NCBI GenBank assembly: GCA_000499405.2
Contig: HG738137.1
Coordinates: 10,828,621-10,892,620, forward strand
DNA length: 64,000 nt
Source of the DNA: Onchocerca volvulus
Lineage: Eukaryota > Nematoda > Chromadorea > Rhabditida > Onchocercidae
Reading direction: 5' to 3'
Positions 12,701 to 24,529 of the stretch are shown piece after piece. A model generated the notes under the pieces. That model was given only the letters and a program-made list of their open reading frames with translations. It was not told the DNA's origin and ran no database searches. Position 1 is the first letter of the stretch, and the number at the start of each line of letters is the position of its first letter. The translations under genes and the position numbers were made by a program.

Positions 12701-15700
12701 TCATCATCGGTGTGGCCTTCGGGTAATATTGATTTTTGGACATCATACATAAATAACAAATGTTTCAAATTCTCTCCAAATGATAATGCAGAAATCAACG
12801 CAAGACGTCCTTCCTCGGCTAACAACATATGCAACATATTTTGCAAAACAGTTATTCGCTCAGGTGTATCGATCAGAGAAATACATCTGAAATTACTAAA
12901 ATGAGGTGCCATTTTTCAGACTGAATCTGGATAAAGACGAATTTCAATTCAGATAAATCAAAATTCTGAAATTCATGGACCAAAGAAACATTCGAATATT
13001 TAAGTCGGATTTAATCAAATTAAAAATAAATTTAAATAAGAAAAAATTAAAACTTAATTCTCATTAATAGTAGCGAGCTGATCAATTAATACGATTGCTC
13101 GTAATGCGTAAGGTAATAGCGACGTTTCTTTATTATCTTCCTTAAAGAACTGATGTATAAATGTTAAGATGGTACTGAGAATATAAATAAAATTGCCTTT
13201 TACAAAAATTTCTAAGATAACAATGCGATTTCCTATTGTACTAATAACAACAGATTTGCAAAAATCATTAATTTCACTTTTTGAAAATTTTATTTTATAA
13301 TCATGTGTTAAAGAATTTGAAAATTCGAAAAATCCGCAATGTAAATGTCAAGGATATTTTCTAAGACTATGCATCAAGTAAGAGTAAATTATTTGATAAG
13401 GAAATTGTTTTTTACAATCTATCCTCAAAAATCAATGCAAAAAAAGAATAATTCTTTAAACTGAGTAAAACAGTTTATGTAGAAAGAGAAAAAATCAAAA
13501 CTACCGAAACTTGTTGTAATAATCGTCCAACTAATGATATTATTTGTGGGGCCATATGTGAAAGAAAAATCGTTCCGGTGATATCACTGCCATCGAAATC
13601 GCATAACAATCGGAGACAACGAATTGCTAAATACCTTATTCTTCCATCCTGACTAGGTGATGTAGCATGCACGCAAATATGTGGAATTATACAGCTGAAA
13701 AAAGAACATTATTTTAGGAAGTGAGACAAAAAAAAAAAAAAAAATGGACCAGATCGAAGCATAAACTAAAATACAAAATTAAAAGGCCAAAATCTGAAAT
13801 TATCCATATGTTAACGACTAATTTTTTCAAGGCGATTTTGATTTGAATGCAAAATAACTAATTTTACAATTTTCGTGACAGAAATATTTTATTGATATAC
13901 CCATCATCTAAACTATGAAAGAAGAAATCCGTTAGTATCTTTGAACATGGAAACGTAGCATATCAGAATGTGAAATAAGCTCTCTTACATGCTCATCTTC
14001 AAACAACTGTCAACATTACTGATGTATATCTACAGCTCATTGGAAATATTTTTAAGATTACGAACTTTGCTGGATTCTAAAGAATTTTTAAATAAACAAT
14101 GATTGCACTAAACTAGTAGCACTAATTTTCGCAAATCTTACTTTTCCACAACGGTTCGATGGACAGCACATGACATATAACTGAAATCATTTCGTATTTT
14201 TGAAAAGAAGTTGTTCAGAATGTTGAAGGATGAAAACAACTGAGAAGTATCATCATCAATGTCACAATCTTCCACAAAAAACTTTTGTGCGTAATTGATT
14301 ATAATATCAGTGTTGTATTTAAATGCAAAATAACTTGTGACTTTTTGAAGCACCGCTAACAAATCCAACGGAACATCCTCAAAACATCCAAATATAAGGA
14401 AAAAAGTGATGATGATTTATTTGTATATAATTTTACGCAAAGAATCCCTTTTTTTCTATCCAAAATCTTGTTTTCTTGTTTCTTAAAAAAAAAAAAAAAA
14501 AATCATTTTGAGAGAACTACAATGAAAACTATTACAATGAAACAGTTGTTTTTAAAACTAAAAAAGGCGCTTTAAGTATACTTCATTAAATCTGTTTAAA
14601 ATCAAAAAAAAAAAATCGATTACGAAGTGACAAATGCAAACCTCTGATTTCATGAAAAGACGTACTACTTGCTCGTATGGTGTGTATTTATCTTCTTCAA
14701 TTTCTACTACCATGAATTTCCATGATACCAACGGATGAAAAAGAATATCTAGCAATGCTTGCGCAGCCTCGCATCTAAGTGATGAACAATATTGTTTAGA
14801 AGATATGATATCCATAATATAATGCAGATACTGGGGAGTCTGAAGACGGATCTCTGTTTATTATTATTTTTCTCAGCTTCGAAGTGTTATAAAATTAAAA
14901 AATGTCTCTAATCAATTTTACAATCAGTTTCGACAACTAATTCAAGGAATTAAATTAAATGAAATGAATTAATTGGACCGATCAAACAATCCAATGCAAT
15001 TTAATAAGCATACACAAAATGTCATGCTCAGATCTTTTTCATGCATAGCTGATAGTTGCTTCATTAGACTGCATCCGATCATAACCATCTGACTGTTTCC
15101 CGCATATGATATGGAATGACTAGAGCTAAGTCCAAATTCAACCCATCTTGCCAATTCAACATCCATTTCATGTATTTTTTCTGTAATTTATTTCAATCAA
15201 ATGATAAAAATTAGTGATTATCAAGATAACAAGACATGTGACTATTGCAAAGAAGCAAATTCTATCAAAAACTAAACAAGTTCATTTCTGTTTGAAAGTC
15301 TCCAAATTTTAAATTCAATATTAATTTATAGATGAAATTCACTTTAAGCATATACCTTCAGAGGATGCAGCTTTGGTATAAATTCGTATACTGCTTCGTA
15401 TAGTTGGTAAGATAGTTTCCATAGAAATTATCCAGTCGTCACTGGAAACTAAGAGTGTTTATCTTACTGACAAAGAAAATAATCAAAAACAAGAATTATA
15501 ACATCGTGATATATAAGACAAAGATAGAGTGCTGAATAAAACAAATTTCATAATCAGATCAAATTAAATGGGAATGACTTACACAAGCTCAGTGAGTGGT
15601 TTGGACCAAAATGATTCCAAAGCACCACAGAAGAGTTCGTACTCTAAATCTGTCGGTTTCATGTCTTCCACACATTTCCATGGATATTCCAAATTCTACA

Positions 15701-16113
15701 CATAAATGACTTTAAGTTAATTACAAATTTTTATCCCAACGAAAAATTCAAAAATGACAAAGAACTGCAACACATTAGTAAAATAACACAATGATCTTAA
15801 GATATCGAACCACTGACAGTTTTAGCTAGCAGACAGTTTAAATTATTGATTTTATATATTCATTTTACAAATAGAAATAAATGAGTAATAGATTATTCTT
15901 GAAACTGAATACTCCTTTCTAATCAATCTTTTCGAGTAACGGAAATTATAAAATAGTCTATCTCTTGTCATTCTCATCACTTCTTCCGTTTTCAAATGAT
16001 AAACACGCATGAAAAAATATAGCCTAATTTACCTGAATAACAATGTTATCAATTTGTTGTAGAAGAGGTAAAGAGAGTTCGCCATCTTCCAGTATTTTAC
16101 CGAAATTCTCCAT
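6794..16113 (-). CDS. VIRMA: Virilizer/VIRMA homologue, m6A methyltransferase complex scaffold
   Basis: Virilizer is the large nuclear scaffold that, with WTAP, holds the METTL3-METTL14 mRNA m6A writer. Exons in gene order: 16113-16033, 15695-15583, 15441-15356, 15180-15014, 14839-14642, 14377-14142, 13694-13505, one near 13170-13060, 12886-12464, 11796-11598, 11487-10972, 10786-10689, 10342-10045, 9796-9599, 9291-9154, 8857-8701, 8538-8430, 8123-8022, 7754-7718, 6967-6927, 6854-6794; about 1,185 residues. Phases agree at all junctions except those around the exon near 13.1 kb. Family signals from memory of human VIRMA: GRLALISALSFGENL then SLKQWLEPL (human GRSAVGHVFSLEKNL, GKWLEPL), the FPLPSGLM...KLWSD block, TLSTVDLNMLSEEF, and a basic tail ending KTHIRH. 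It starts at ATG 16113, and human residues 1 to about 330 (VIR_N) have no counterpart. The chain is mostly helical-repeat-like. One intron (7717-6968) holds possible transposon sequence. Confidence 0.85.
7200..7530 (+). mobile_element. Possible Helitron-derived fragment inside a virilizer intron
   Basis: A comparatively GC-rich patch within the intron 6968-7717. It carries two overlapping plus-strand open frames (7228-7512 and 7293-7490), one Arg/Glu-rich and one Gln-rich. Its right end, AACACAGTGATTAACTATTT followed by GGATACAATCCAATAATTG, resembles the tail region of the large Helitron at 44118-44160 (AACCCAGTGATTAATTTGCC, then TCTCTAATAATTG). It is probably an old insertion fragment, but similarity over the rest is weak. 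Confidence 0.35.
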
Positions 16114-17835
16114 AAATTGCTTCTTATCTTCCTCTATCCTCACCTCTCATTCGTTACATCTGAAATAAAATAAATTTTTATACTGAAATTCAAACTTCAA
16201 CAACAGTTTAATACTGTCACATCTGATGATTCAATCGAATCTTCGCTAATTTATGCTGTGAAATAGATTTGTTTGCGTATGTATACATGTATGTATTTGT
16301 TCATACGATATATGTATATATATCTACATGTTTATAGAACTGCACATCTACATCAAATTACATTATTCTTCGATTTAAACTAATTGTTTACTGAAAACGA
16401 ACTGTCAATGTAAACAATAGATGTTAAATGCGTACACGTAATCTGTATAATAACAATTTCAAATACTATGCAAAAGAGAGGAAATAAGAAATTTAGAGAT
16501 TTAGAAAAGCGTAATCTAACTGATAATCTCTGATAGGTTTAATTTACTCGGAAGGTTCGATCTATTTAAGGAATAAATATAACGTAGTTGATTTAGAAGA
16601 GGTTATCAGTTAGATATAACACGAATGATAGAGGAAAGGTTATCAGTAGGCAATATCGCGAGATGTGAAATATTCTTCGGTTGTATGTCGTTAAAAGAGA
16701 AAAGATTAGACGAAATGATGAACGCCTAAGAACGGGTTTTCTCTTCCGGTAGTTATGATATATATATATATCATGTTCATTAATTCTTCCGATATAAGAG
16801 AAATATAATTTCAGTTTCAGATCTATCAGTACCGGCCGATTTCTTCCTTATCACTTAAACTTATCTAATCTCGAGAAACATACGATTCGAGAGTTTTCAC
16901 AGTGTTCCTTCATCAAAATAATACACAAACGAATGCGATAATCATCTAGGTGGTGACTTCGTGCAGGGCGGTGTTTAATTTATGACCTAATTAGTGTCGG
17001 AAATAGGGAAACCGGTTTCCCGAATCCAAGTAAAAATTCAATTTTTAAATCCCGTTTAAATAGGGTACGTAACGAAAATTTACACCAAGTTCTCAGGTGG
17101 GGTTTTACAACAAATTCCTAGCAGTTGGCAATGCTCCAACCAAAATTAATGGCGTCATTCGTCTTGTTTATATTCTGTTAATTTGAATAAATTTTTTCTG
17201 ACTCAGATATATTTATTCTCATAATTCACTTCAGTTCATTTCTTTAATAGTAGTTTGTGATTTACATAGGTAACGGTTTGTTGTATTAAAGCATATTTTG
17301 TCTACTGTAAATAATAGAAGGGAAACAACAGCGACAGATTTTTTCGTCGGTGTTTTTGAATATAACATATTTCATTCGCATTCATTTTTTCTTACTATAT
17401 TATTTTACTGCCCTAATGATAGCTGTTGAATTGAATCAAAAACTATTTGATTGAAGAATAGTTCAATTTTTATTTATTAAGCATTTGTTTAAGCATAATT
17501 CGTAATTCGTGATTCGTGAAGAGAAGTATAAATTGAAAGCAATTAGTTGGACGTCTTTAGTACTATTTTTATTTCGTTTATCTCAATAATAGGAAAACTT
17601 GTTCGTTTTTTCCTTCCCTTCTCACATTCGAGTATTAACCATTCTGGTTATTAATCCCATTCAACTACGAGTTAGATATTGGGCCTCTTTTGAGATATGA
17701 TGCGTAGATTTCCTCAACGGAATAAATAATGGAGCACTAACTGTAATGAGAGAAAGAGATAAGCTAAATAAGCATTATTGCTTTAAAACATTTAAATGAT
17801 TCTCAGATTTTGTATATTCGACTCGAGAAAAATCT
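16114..17835. promoter_or_regulatory. Divergent intergenic region between virilizer and MARCHF6 genes
   Basis: The two genes start 1.7 kb apart on opposite strands, so this region must hold both promoters. I see a perfect 20-bp AT palindrome at 16755-16774 and purine-rich stretches, but no exon that would supply the missing N-terminus of virilizer. No specific transcription factor site is claimed. Confidence 0.5.
16755..16774. repeat. Perfect 20-bp AT palindrome
   Basis: ATGATATATATATATATCAT reads the same on both strands. It lies about mid-way in the divergent promoter region. It may be no more than a (TA)n microsatellite with matching flanks. Confidence 0.8.
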
Positions 17836-20800
17836 ATGGAAGGCGTTGACAATAGTTCGGATAATAACACGTTACATGTCGTTGCTGGCACTTCGGAAAT
17901 AGTAGATGATGGTGAAACTACAGGTTATTTTTCAAAATAAGTTTTCCTTCCAAAATTTGTTTAAAAGATCGGAAATTGATAAATAAAAAATAAAATGCAT
18001 AGTAATCGATGTTGATTTTCTCGGAAACACTGATTATCATATGAAATAATTGATAGTGTTGTTCGAATTTGCAATGCTTTTTGTAATCAGAATATGTTAC
18101 CTAATAATTTCGTTTCAGATATATTCTGGAAAAAATTTGGATTGAATAACATGTTTTGCTTGAAAAATACTACTTACTGATTTATTAGAATCATTAGAAG
18201 GGTCATGCAAAATAATGAATGGATGAATAATAATATTAGTGATGATAAGTAAGAAAGTAATAGGAAATCCAAAGATTATGCTTGTTAATTTTAGACATAT
18301 GTCGAGTATGCAGAAGTGCTGGTGATAGTGCGTTATATTATCCGTGTCTCTGCACGGGAAGTATCAAATATGTTCATCAGGATTGTCTTCTAGAGTGGCT
18401 GAAGTATAGCAAAAAGGAAGTTTGCGAATTGTGTAGTCATAAATATTCATTTCAACCTGTTTATCGATCAGATATGCCTCAAACATTACCACTTTCGGAA
18501 ATCATACGAGGTTCGTACTTATATTTTGAATTTCTTAAAATATCGAACCTCATGAGAGATTTTCTTTATTTGATTCATAATATATTTTTTGAAATTTGAA
18601 GCTAATTCTGATTGACATAATTTATTCTCATAAATGAGAAATGGTTTAATAGACATCACTATAGTTGTTGCACAATTAATGCCATTAAGCATTCACATAA
18701 TCTCAAACAAAGTGTTTCACCCGAAAGAAAATATTTTTTTATTGTAGTGTATATCATCTAACACTATTATCCGCTCTTATCTATTTCAGTTTGTCAACAT
18801 CTGTAACACTATTTTAGGAATTTTGCTTAATATGGGTCGTATATTACGCTCTTGGGCAATTTATACGCTTGTATTGGTTGCTTGGTTAGGTATTGTACCA
18901 ATAACAGCTTGTCGCATTTATAGAATAGTTTTTTCCGCTTCTTTGTCTAATGTGCTTTCATTACCCTTTCAACTGTTCTCATTAGATAATTTGGTCGTCG
19001 ATTGTCTTAAAGTAAGTTATCACAAAAATATGATTTTTTCACATAAAAGACGATCTGAGAAAAGTATTTTATGCAGTTACTGTGATTATAAAAACTGTTG
19101 CTAATATCGTAATGTGAGAAATCGATTATACTAAACAAGTTTAAGTTTCAGTTAAATTTAGATTTCTAAATCACATCCGATAGAATAGTTTCATGATTGA
19201 AATAACAAACCTTTCCTTTTACGATGGAATTTTTGCAACTGGAACCTTTATCTATTATATTCAACTGAGAACGTTTATCTATTATATTTAATGTTTCATA
19301 ATAAAAAATTATGGATATAATAGACAAAAGATTTACCCAAACAGAATATTTGTCGTAGCTGATAAGTGTTCGATTTGGAACCATTCTGAAGTATTAGTAT
19401 ATTGGTCATCATTTATGGACCAGTCTTGACAAAAATTATATATATACAGTCTAGTTCGTTTTGCATTTTCATTAACCGATACATTTACAAATTCTTTCTC
19501 TAGGGTTGCTTTATTGTTTCAATTTTTCTCTGTGCTTTTATCTCGCTTGTTTGGTTGCGCGAACAAATTATTCATGGTGGCCCACAGGAATGGCTTAACT
19601 TAGAAGATGCTGCTAGAGGTGCAAATGCAGAAAATGCGCAGAATGATAATATTGAGGCCGTGGTTAGTTAAATGATTTTTTACTGAATCTAATGTTTCAT
19701 TTTCATTGCTTGAATTTGTGATTTTTTGATGGATAAGAATTGGTTGACCAAAGAATTAACTAAATTTTATTAAAAATACAATTGCTAGAAATTCTGGTTT
19801 TGATATTTCGATAATGATATTTTAAAAAGCTTTTAGGTTGCTGAAGAAAGAGCTGAAATTGATGATGATAACGGTATGGAAGAATTAGAAGTGGAAGAAC
19901 AAGATGATGAAGTAGAGCAAGGCCAGGAAGATGGAGCTGTTCAGGATCAAGCAGATAATGACAACTGGAGAGAATGGGAAAGAGTAGCGGATGAATTAAC
20001 TTGGCAGAGGCTTCTTGGCTTGGATGGATCATTCTTGTTTCTTGAACATGTTTTTTGGGTCATCTCATTGAATACCTTATTTACTGTATTGTTCGGTATA
20101 TCTTTCTAAATTTGCGTTTTTTTTTTTCTTTTTTCAAAAGTATATTAGAATCTTTATTTAAACCATCAAAGGGATGAATAGAAGAGTCGGAAATAGTGAG
20201 GATAATTGCAGCATGTTTATAAATAGCGAGAAGAATTTCAATATGTTTCTATTTTTTTATTTTTTGACACATTTTCAGCATTCTTGCCTTATCAACTTGG
20301 TCATTTCTTTCTAAAAACTATTGGATTGGCATCCCGAATCGCTTATTTTCCGACGCTTACATCTGTGCTCCTTGGATATTTTATTCTTAGCATAATTGTT
20401 CGCTGTCTTCATATTACAGCGAAAATCTCCAGATTAGCGCCGTAAGTTTATAGAATTTTCTTTTTTCGAGTAGATTCTGGAAGGATTTTTTGAATTCAGC
20501 TCCTTATTTTTCAGGATGTACCGAACATTAGGAATGTGTTATCTTGTTCTTAAAGTTTTTCTCCTTGTACTTACCGAAATTGGTTTCTTTCCAATAATAT
20601 GTGGCTGGTGGTTAGACATCTGTTCGCTGGTAAGTTATACACTGTTTTTTATTTTTCTTTTTAGGTCCATTCATCGTTACAAAACTACATTTTATTTACT
20701 TCCATAACAACAAAAAATATATAATAGTTATATATTATATAAAATATATAATTAATCAAATGACAATGGCGTGTTTGATTTTTATATGAAGCAATATTCC

Positions 20801-23428
20801 TGTTATTTTTGTTTTATCTTTTATTTCAGCCGTTATTTGCTTCAAATTTGTCGCGACGAGTTGCTTCGTTTATGGTGTCCCCGACATCATCTCTTTTCAT
20901 GCATTGGCTTATTGGTATGGTTTATGTTTTCTACTCGGCTTCTTTCGTTCTGGTTTTGCGCGAAGTGCTTCGTCCAGGCGTTCTTTGGTTTTTAAGAAAT
21001 CTGAATGATCCAGAATTCAATCCAATACAAGAGGTATATGATGGTTTGCATCATGGGAATTTATTTTTCATACTTGGGAACATAGAAGTGTATTTCGAGC
21101 TTTAGAATTTAAGGAAATTCATTTATTCAATCTGCATCAGTACATTCCTATTTTTCCTAAATGTCAGATGAATATTTAGATGATTGAACTTCCGGTCTTA
21201 CGACACCTAAGGCGACTTATTGCATCAACATCAATCTTCTTTACAACAATTCTGCTTCTTGTTTATGTTCCACTTTGTTTCATAACGCGCTACATACCAT
21301 CTATACTACCATTCAATCTGAGTTTGGCCGCCGAAACTCCTCTTAGCGAACTCTCCTTGGAACTACTTGTTTTGCAGGTGACGCAATTTATGTTTCATAT
21401 TCAACCGATCGTTTGGCTTATTTTTCTGTAATGAATTGTAAAATGAATCTATTAACTGCATTTATTATAGGTGGTACTTCCAGCTCTACTTGAGCAGACT
21501 CATGCCCGAACGATCTTGAAAACAGTTGTTCGCACTTGGTGCTGTATTTTTGGGCGATTGCTTCAGTTAGAGCATTATCTGTTACCTATGGAGGATAACG
21601 AGAACGAACGTCAGCAACGAGAACCACCACCAGTTCAACCAGTTGCTGGTTTAGGCTTGGCTGCTCAGCATCAAGCTTTGCTTCTTGTTCGAGAACCGCA
21701 AGGATTTCAAGCCTATAATAAACCGTCACATTTTTCGCTTCGAGTTATTGCTTTGCTCGTAGCTCTTTCATTTACATCAATGTTCATCAGTACCATGTTT
21801 TGTGTAATACCAGGTTGGTTTTAAATTGTAGTTAACTGGATGGTATTGCAGAACTGAAGACGTAAAACAAACTGTTAAGGCAGCACCATTTATAAATGTG
21901 CTAAAACTCAACGTTTCTAGGCATTACAACTTGCATATGAAACAGGATGGATAATTGGTTGATTTTATACGCCTGCCATTACCCATGTTGTTTTAGAAAA
22001 TCCGTATATTACCGTAGGCATTTTTTGAAAACACACTGGATGATCAAAATGTGCAGAAGATCAAGTTCAGTTAAATTGTTGCCAGAAAAACCTACGCAAC
22101 ATTAATTTCCCACTTCTTTTATCGAAATGCAGGCGGTTAATTAAACAATTCAGTTTTGTAAAACTATTTATTTAATAATAAATCTAAAAAGTAGAAAATC
22201 CAATTCGAAATTTTTGCAGTTCCGATATTACAAGTTAAACTAATTTCAGTAACATTTGGACGTTTCTTAGTGCATAGAATATCAGGTCATAAGAATATCC
22301 ATGATTTATATACAATAGCGGCTGGATTATACGGTTGCTGGATCCTGCTGAAATTATTTTTCTTGGTTCTCGAATATGCTCCTCAGGGGACATTTTTCTT
22401 GCTCTCAGCTGTTCGTAATATGGCACTTACAATTGTTAAACTTTGTGCTATATCCATTCCGATTTTGGTAGTAATACCACTTCTCGCTGGAATATCTTTT
22501 CACCTAGCTGTGATCAGTCCAATACGTATTGCACTGCATCAGACATCACTTCTTTTTCCATGGCAACATTGGGCAATGGGTGTTTTGCATTGTAAAATAT
22601 TTTGCGCAGCTGTCATGATGGGACCCAATTGGTGGATGAAGCATGTTTTTGAACAGGTGAAACTTTTTTCCTTTTCGATTGAAAGCAATTTAATCTTTGC
22701 TTTTAAATTCGATTATTTGAGGTTTTTCCGAAACTTCTTAATTAAAATTTTTAATTCAAGGTTGAGGACTTCTTGTGGGACGCTCAAGAAATTACTTTCT
22801 GTTCAAACTTATGTCTTTTGTTTATTATTTCTTTTTAGTTATTTCTTTTAGTTATATGCTGATGGCATTCGTGGTTTGAGGGTTCGTTATTTGTACAAGC
22901 AGCTAGTTGCGCCAATTCTCGCTTGCTTAGCAATTTATCTATCCACACCACGTGTCATCTGTTCATTAATTTCTATGATGATAGATGTTTCAAGTGAAGA
23001 ACAAATTATCTTTTTGCGTTATTCATATCCAGCCATGCTGCTGTGTGTATTTTGCGTTTATTTCGTTTATTGGCAATGCACCAAACTTAAGGCTTTGGCG
23101 GAAAAAATCCGAAATGACAAGTATGCTTCCAAATTTCTAGGAGAAATTTTCTTATCTTGATTAAAATTAGGAGCTTGATTAGAGAAATTTTCAGGAGGCA
23201 TTCTTTGCTGATGTCGAAGTTATCGATATCTTACTTCTTAATATTGCCATCTAAGATGGTAAAATCTATTTATTGTGAGTAGTTCACTGACTTCAGAAGA
23301 CTTCGTCTTGCTGAAAAATGAATATAGTCTTTGCAAATAATTCTTGACGCAATCATCATTGTTGCAGATATTTGGTAGGAACTCAGTTGGTCAATTATGA
23401 AAGAAATCAGGCGGAAGTCAGTCATTGA
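17836..23428 (+). CDS. marc-6: MARCHF6/TEB4 (Doa10) membrane E3 ubiquitin ligase
   Basis: Predicted role: ER-membrane RING-CH E3 ligase of ER-associated degradation, as for human MARCHF6 and yeast Doa10. Thirteen exons join with consistent phase: 17836-17923, 18295-18510, 18818-19011, 19504-19662, 19837-20095, 20279-20441, 20515-20629, 20830-21033, 21180-21377, 21471-21813, 22250-22656, 22852-23120, 23368-23428, giving 891 residues (human 910). The RINGv domain is near residues 30-85 (ICRVCR, CLCTGSIKYVHQDCLLEWL, CELC). Next come many hydrophobic spans, the acidic loop near residues 240-290, and hallmark blocks ELTWQRLLGLDGS, FPIICGWWLDICS (the conserved TEB4 region), REVLRPGVLWFLRNLNDPEF and MGPNWWMKHV. 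The start ATG gives a 29-residue tail before the RING. The protein ends YLVGTQLVNYERN plus a few residues, as in the family. Its 3' end faces EXOC7. Confidence 0.96.
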
Positions 23429-24529
23429 AAGGACTTCTCAATAACTATGGGTATATATATGAACTTTAAACATCGGAACATTATTGTAATATGAGCAAAT
23501 GAGCTTTACTTGTGGTGTACAATTTGTGCACATGTGTGTTTTCGGCTTGAATCTTGCCTTTGTAGTACTAAGACAATTTAATTGAAGAGACATGAGTAGT
23601 TGTAGTTGTACTTGGAAACAATGACAGAACTTTAAAATTTTTTGAAAATAAAGGAATGTGCACAAGAATAACCGCAAATTTGTTAAATTTATAATTGAAA
23701 ACTGGGAAGTCTTAATTTGTACTGAATTATTTGAGATGCCACAAAAGTGAATCCTATCAGCAATACTATTTGTGTTTGATGGATACTAATGTAATTCGTA
23801 ATGCCAACAATTTCAATCTACATTTCACTTGTTCTGTACATTTCAAAACACTACAAATTTGTTCTATTCACAGCGAGTAACGAGCAAATTTCATCGTATA
23901 AATCGAATAATCAGGGACCGAAATGGTACTTCCAGATTTCTCCAGTAACTTGGTGAATTGAACCGCATGTAACATCTGCAGTTCAAATTCAAAGCAAGTT
24001 TCTTTTTAGGATCATTCAGTAATAATGAGTCGAAGAGAGAGGAGGGGAAGGGAATTTAACGCTGAATGTTTTATGATATGTAAGGTATTGCAAACATCAA
24101 TCAGATCTATTTCTTTTATTAAATAAAAGGAAAAGAAGTAAGTAGAATGCTGAAATGCACTGCAGATAAGTTAAATTCATCAAAACCGCATATTTCATCA
24201 AATTTAAGTGATTGCCTAGGAAATATAGACATATGTATGCATAACCTCCGGATTTCAAAAACAAAATTATCAAACTAGCAGCCGAAAAAAAATATAAAAA
24301 CTTAAGAAAGTCAAGTCATTTGGATTTTGTTCAATTCATCTTACTCTATAGTGTCGTGTTTTTTCGGTTACTTTTAAATATTAGCAAAAAGTTCTATGAC
24401 CAATCGAACACTAATATTCACTTGTGCTCACAATTAAATAATCGTTACGTTCTACGTTTAAATATGTTATAATCTCCAGAATAAAATTCTATAAACTAGC
24501 ATTTAAAAGATTGCATCCATATGGGCATA
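23429..24529. other. Convergent 3' intergenic region
   Basis: This separates the 3' ends of MARCHF6 (plus) and EXOC7 (minus). A candidate AATAAA polyadenylation signal on the plus strand lies near 23645. No other gene is visible. Confidence 0.5.

Noticed and set aside
23438..23677. Minus-strand open frame in the MARCHF6 3' flank
   Set aside because: It lies in a probable 3' UTR and lacks any motif or splice structure.
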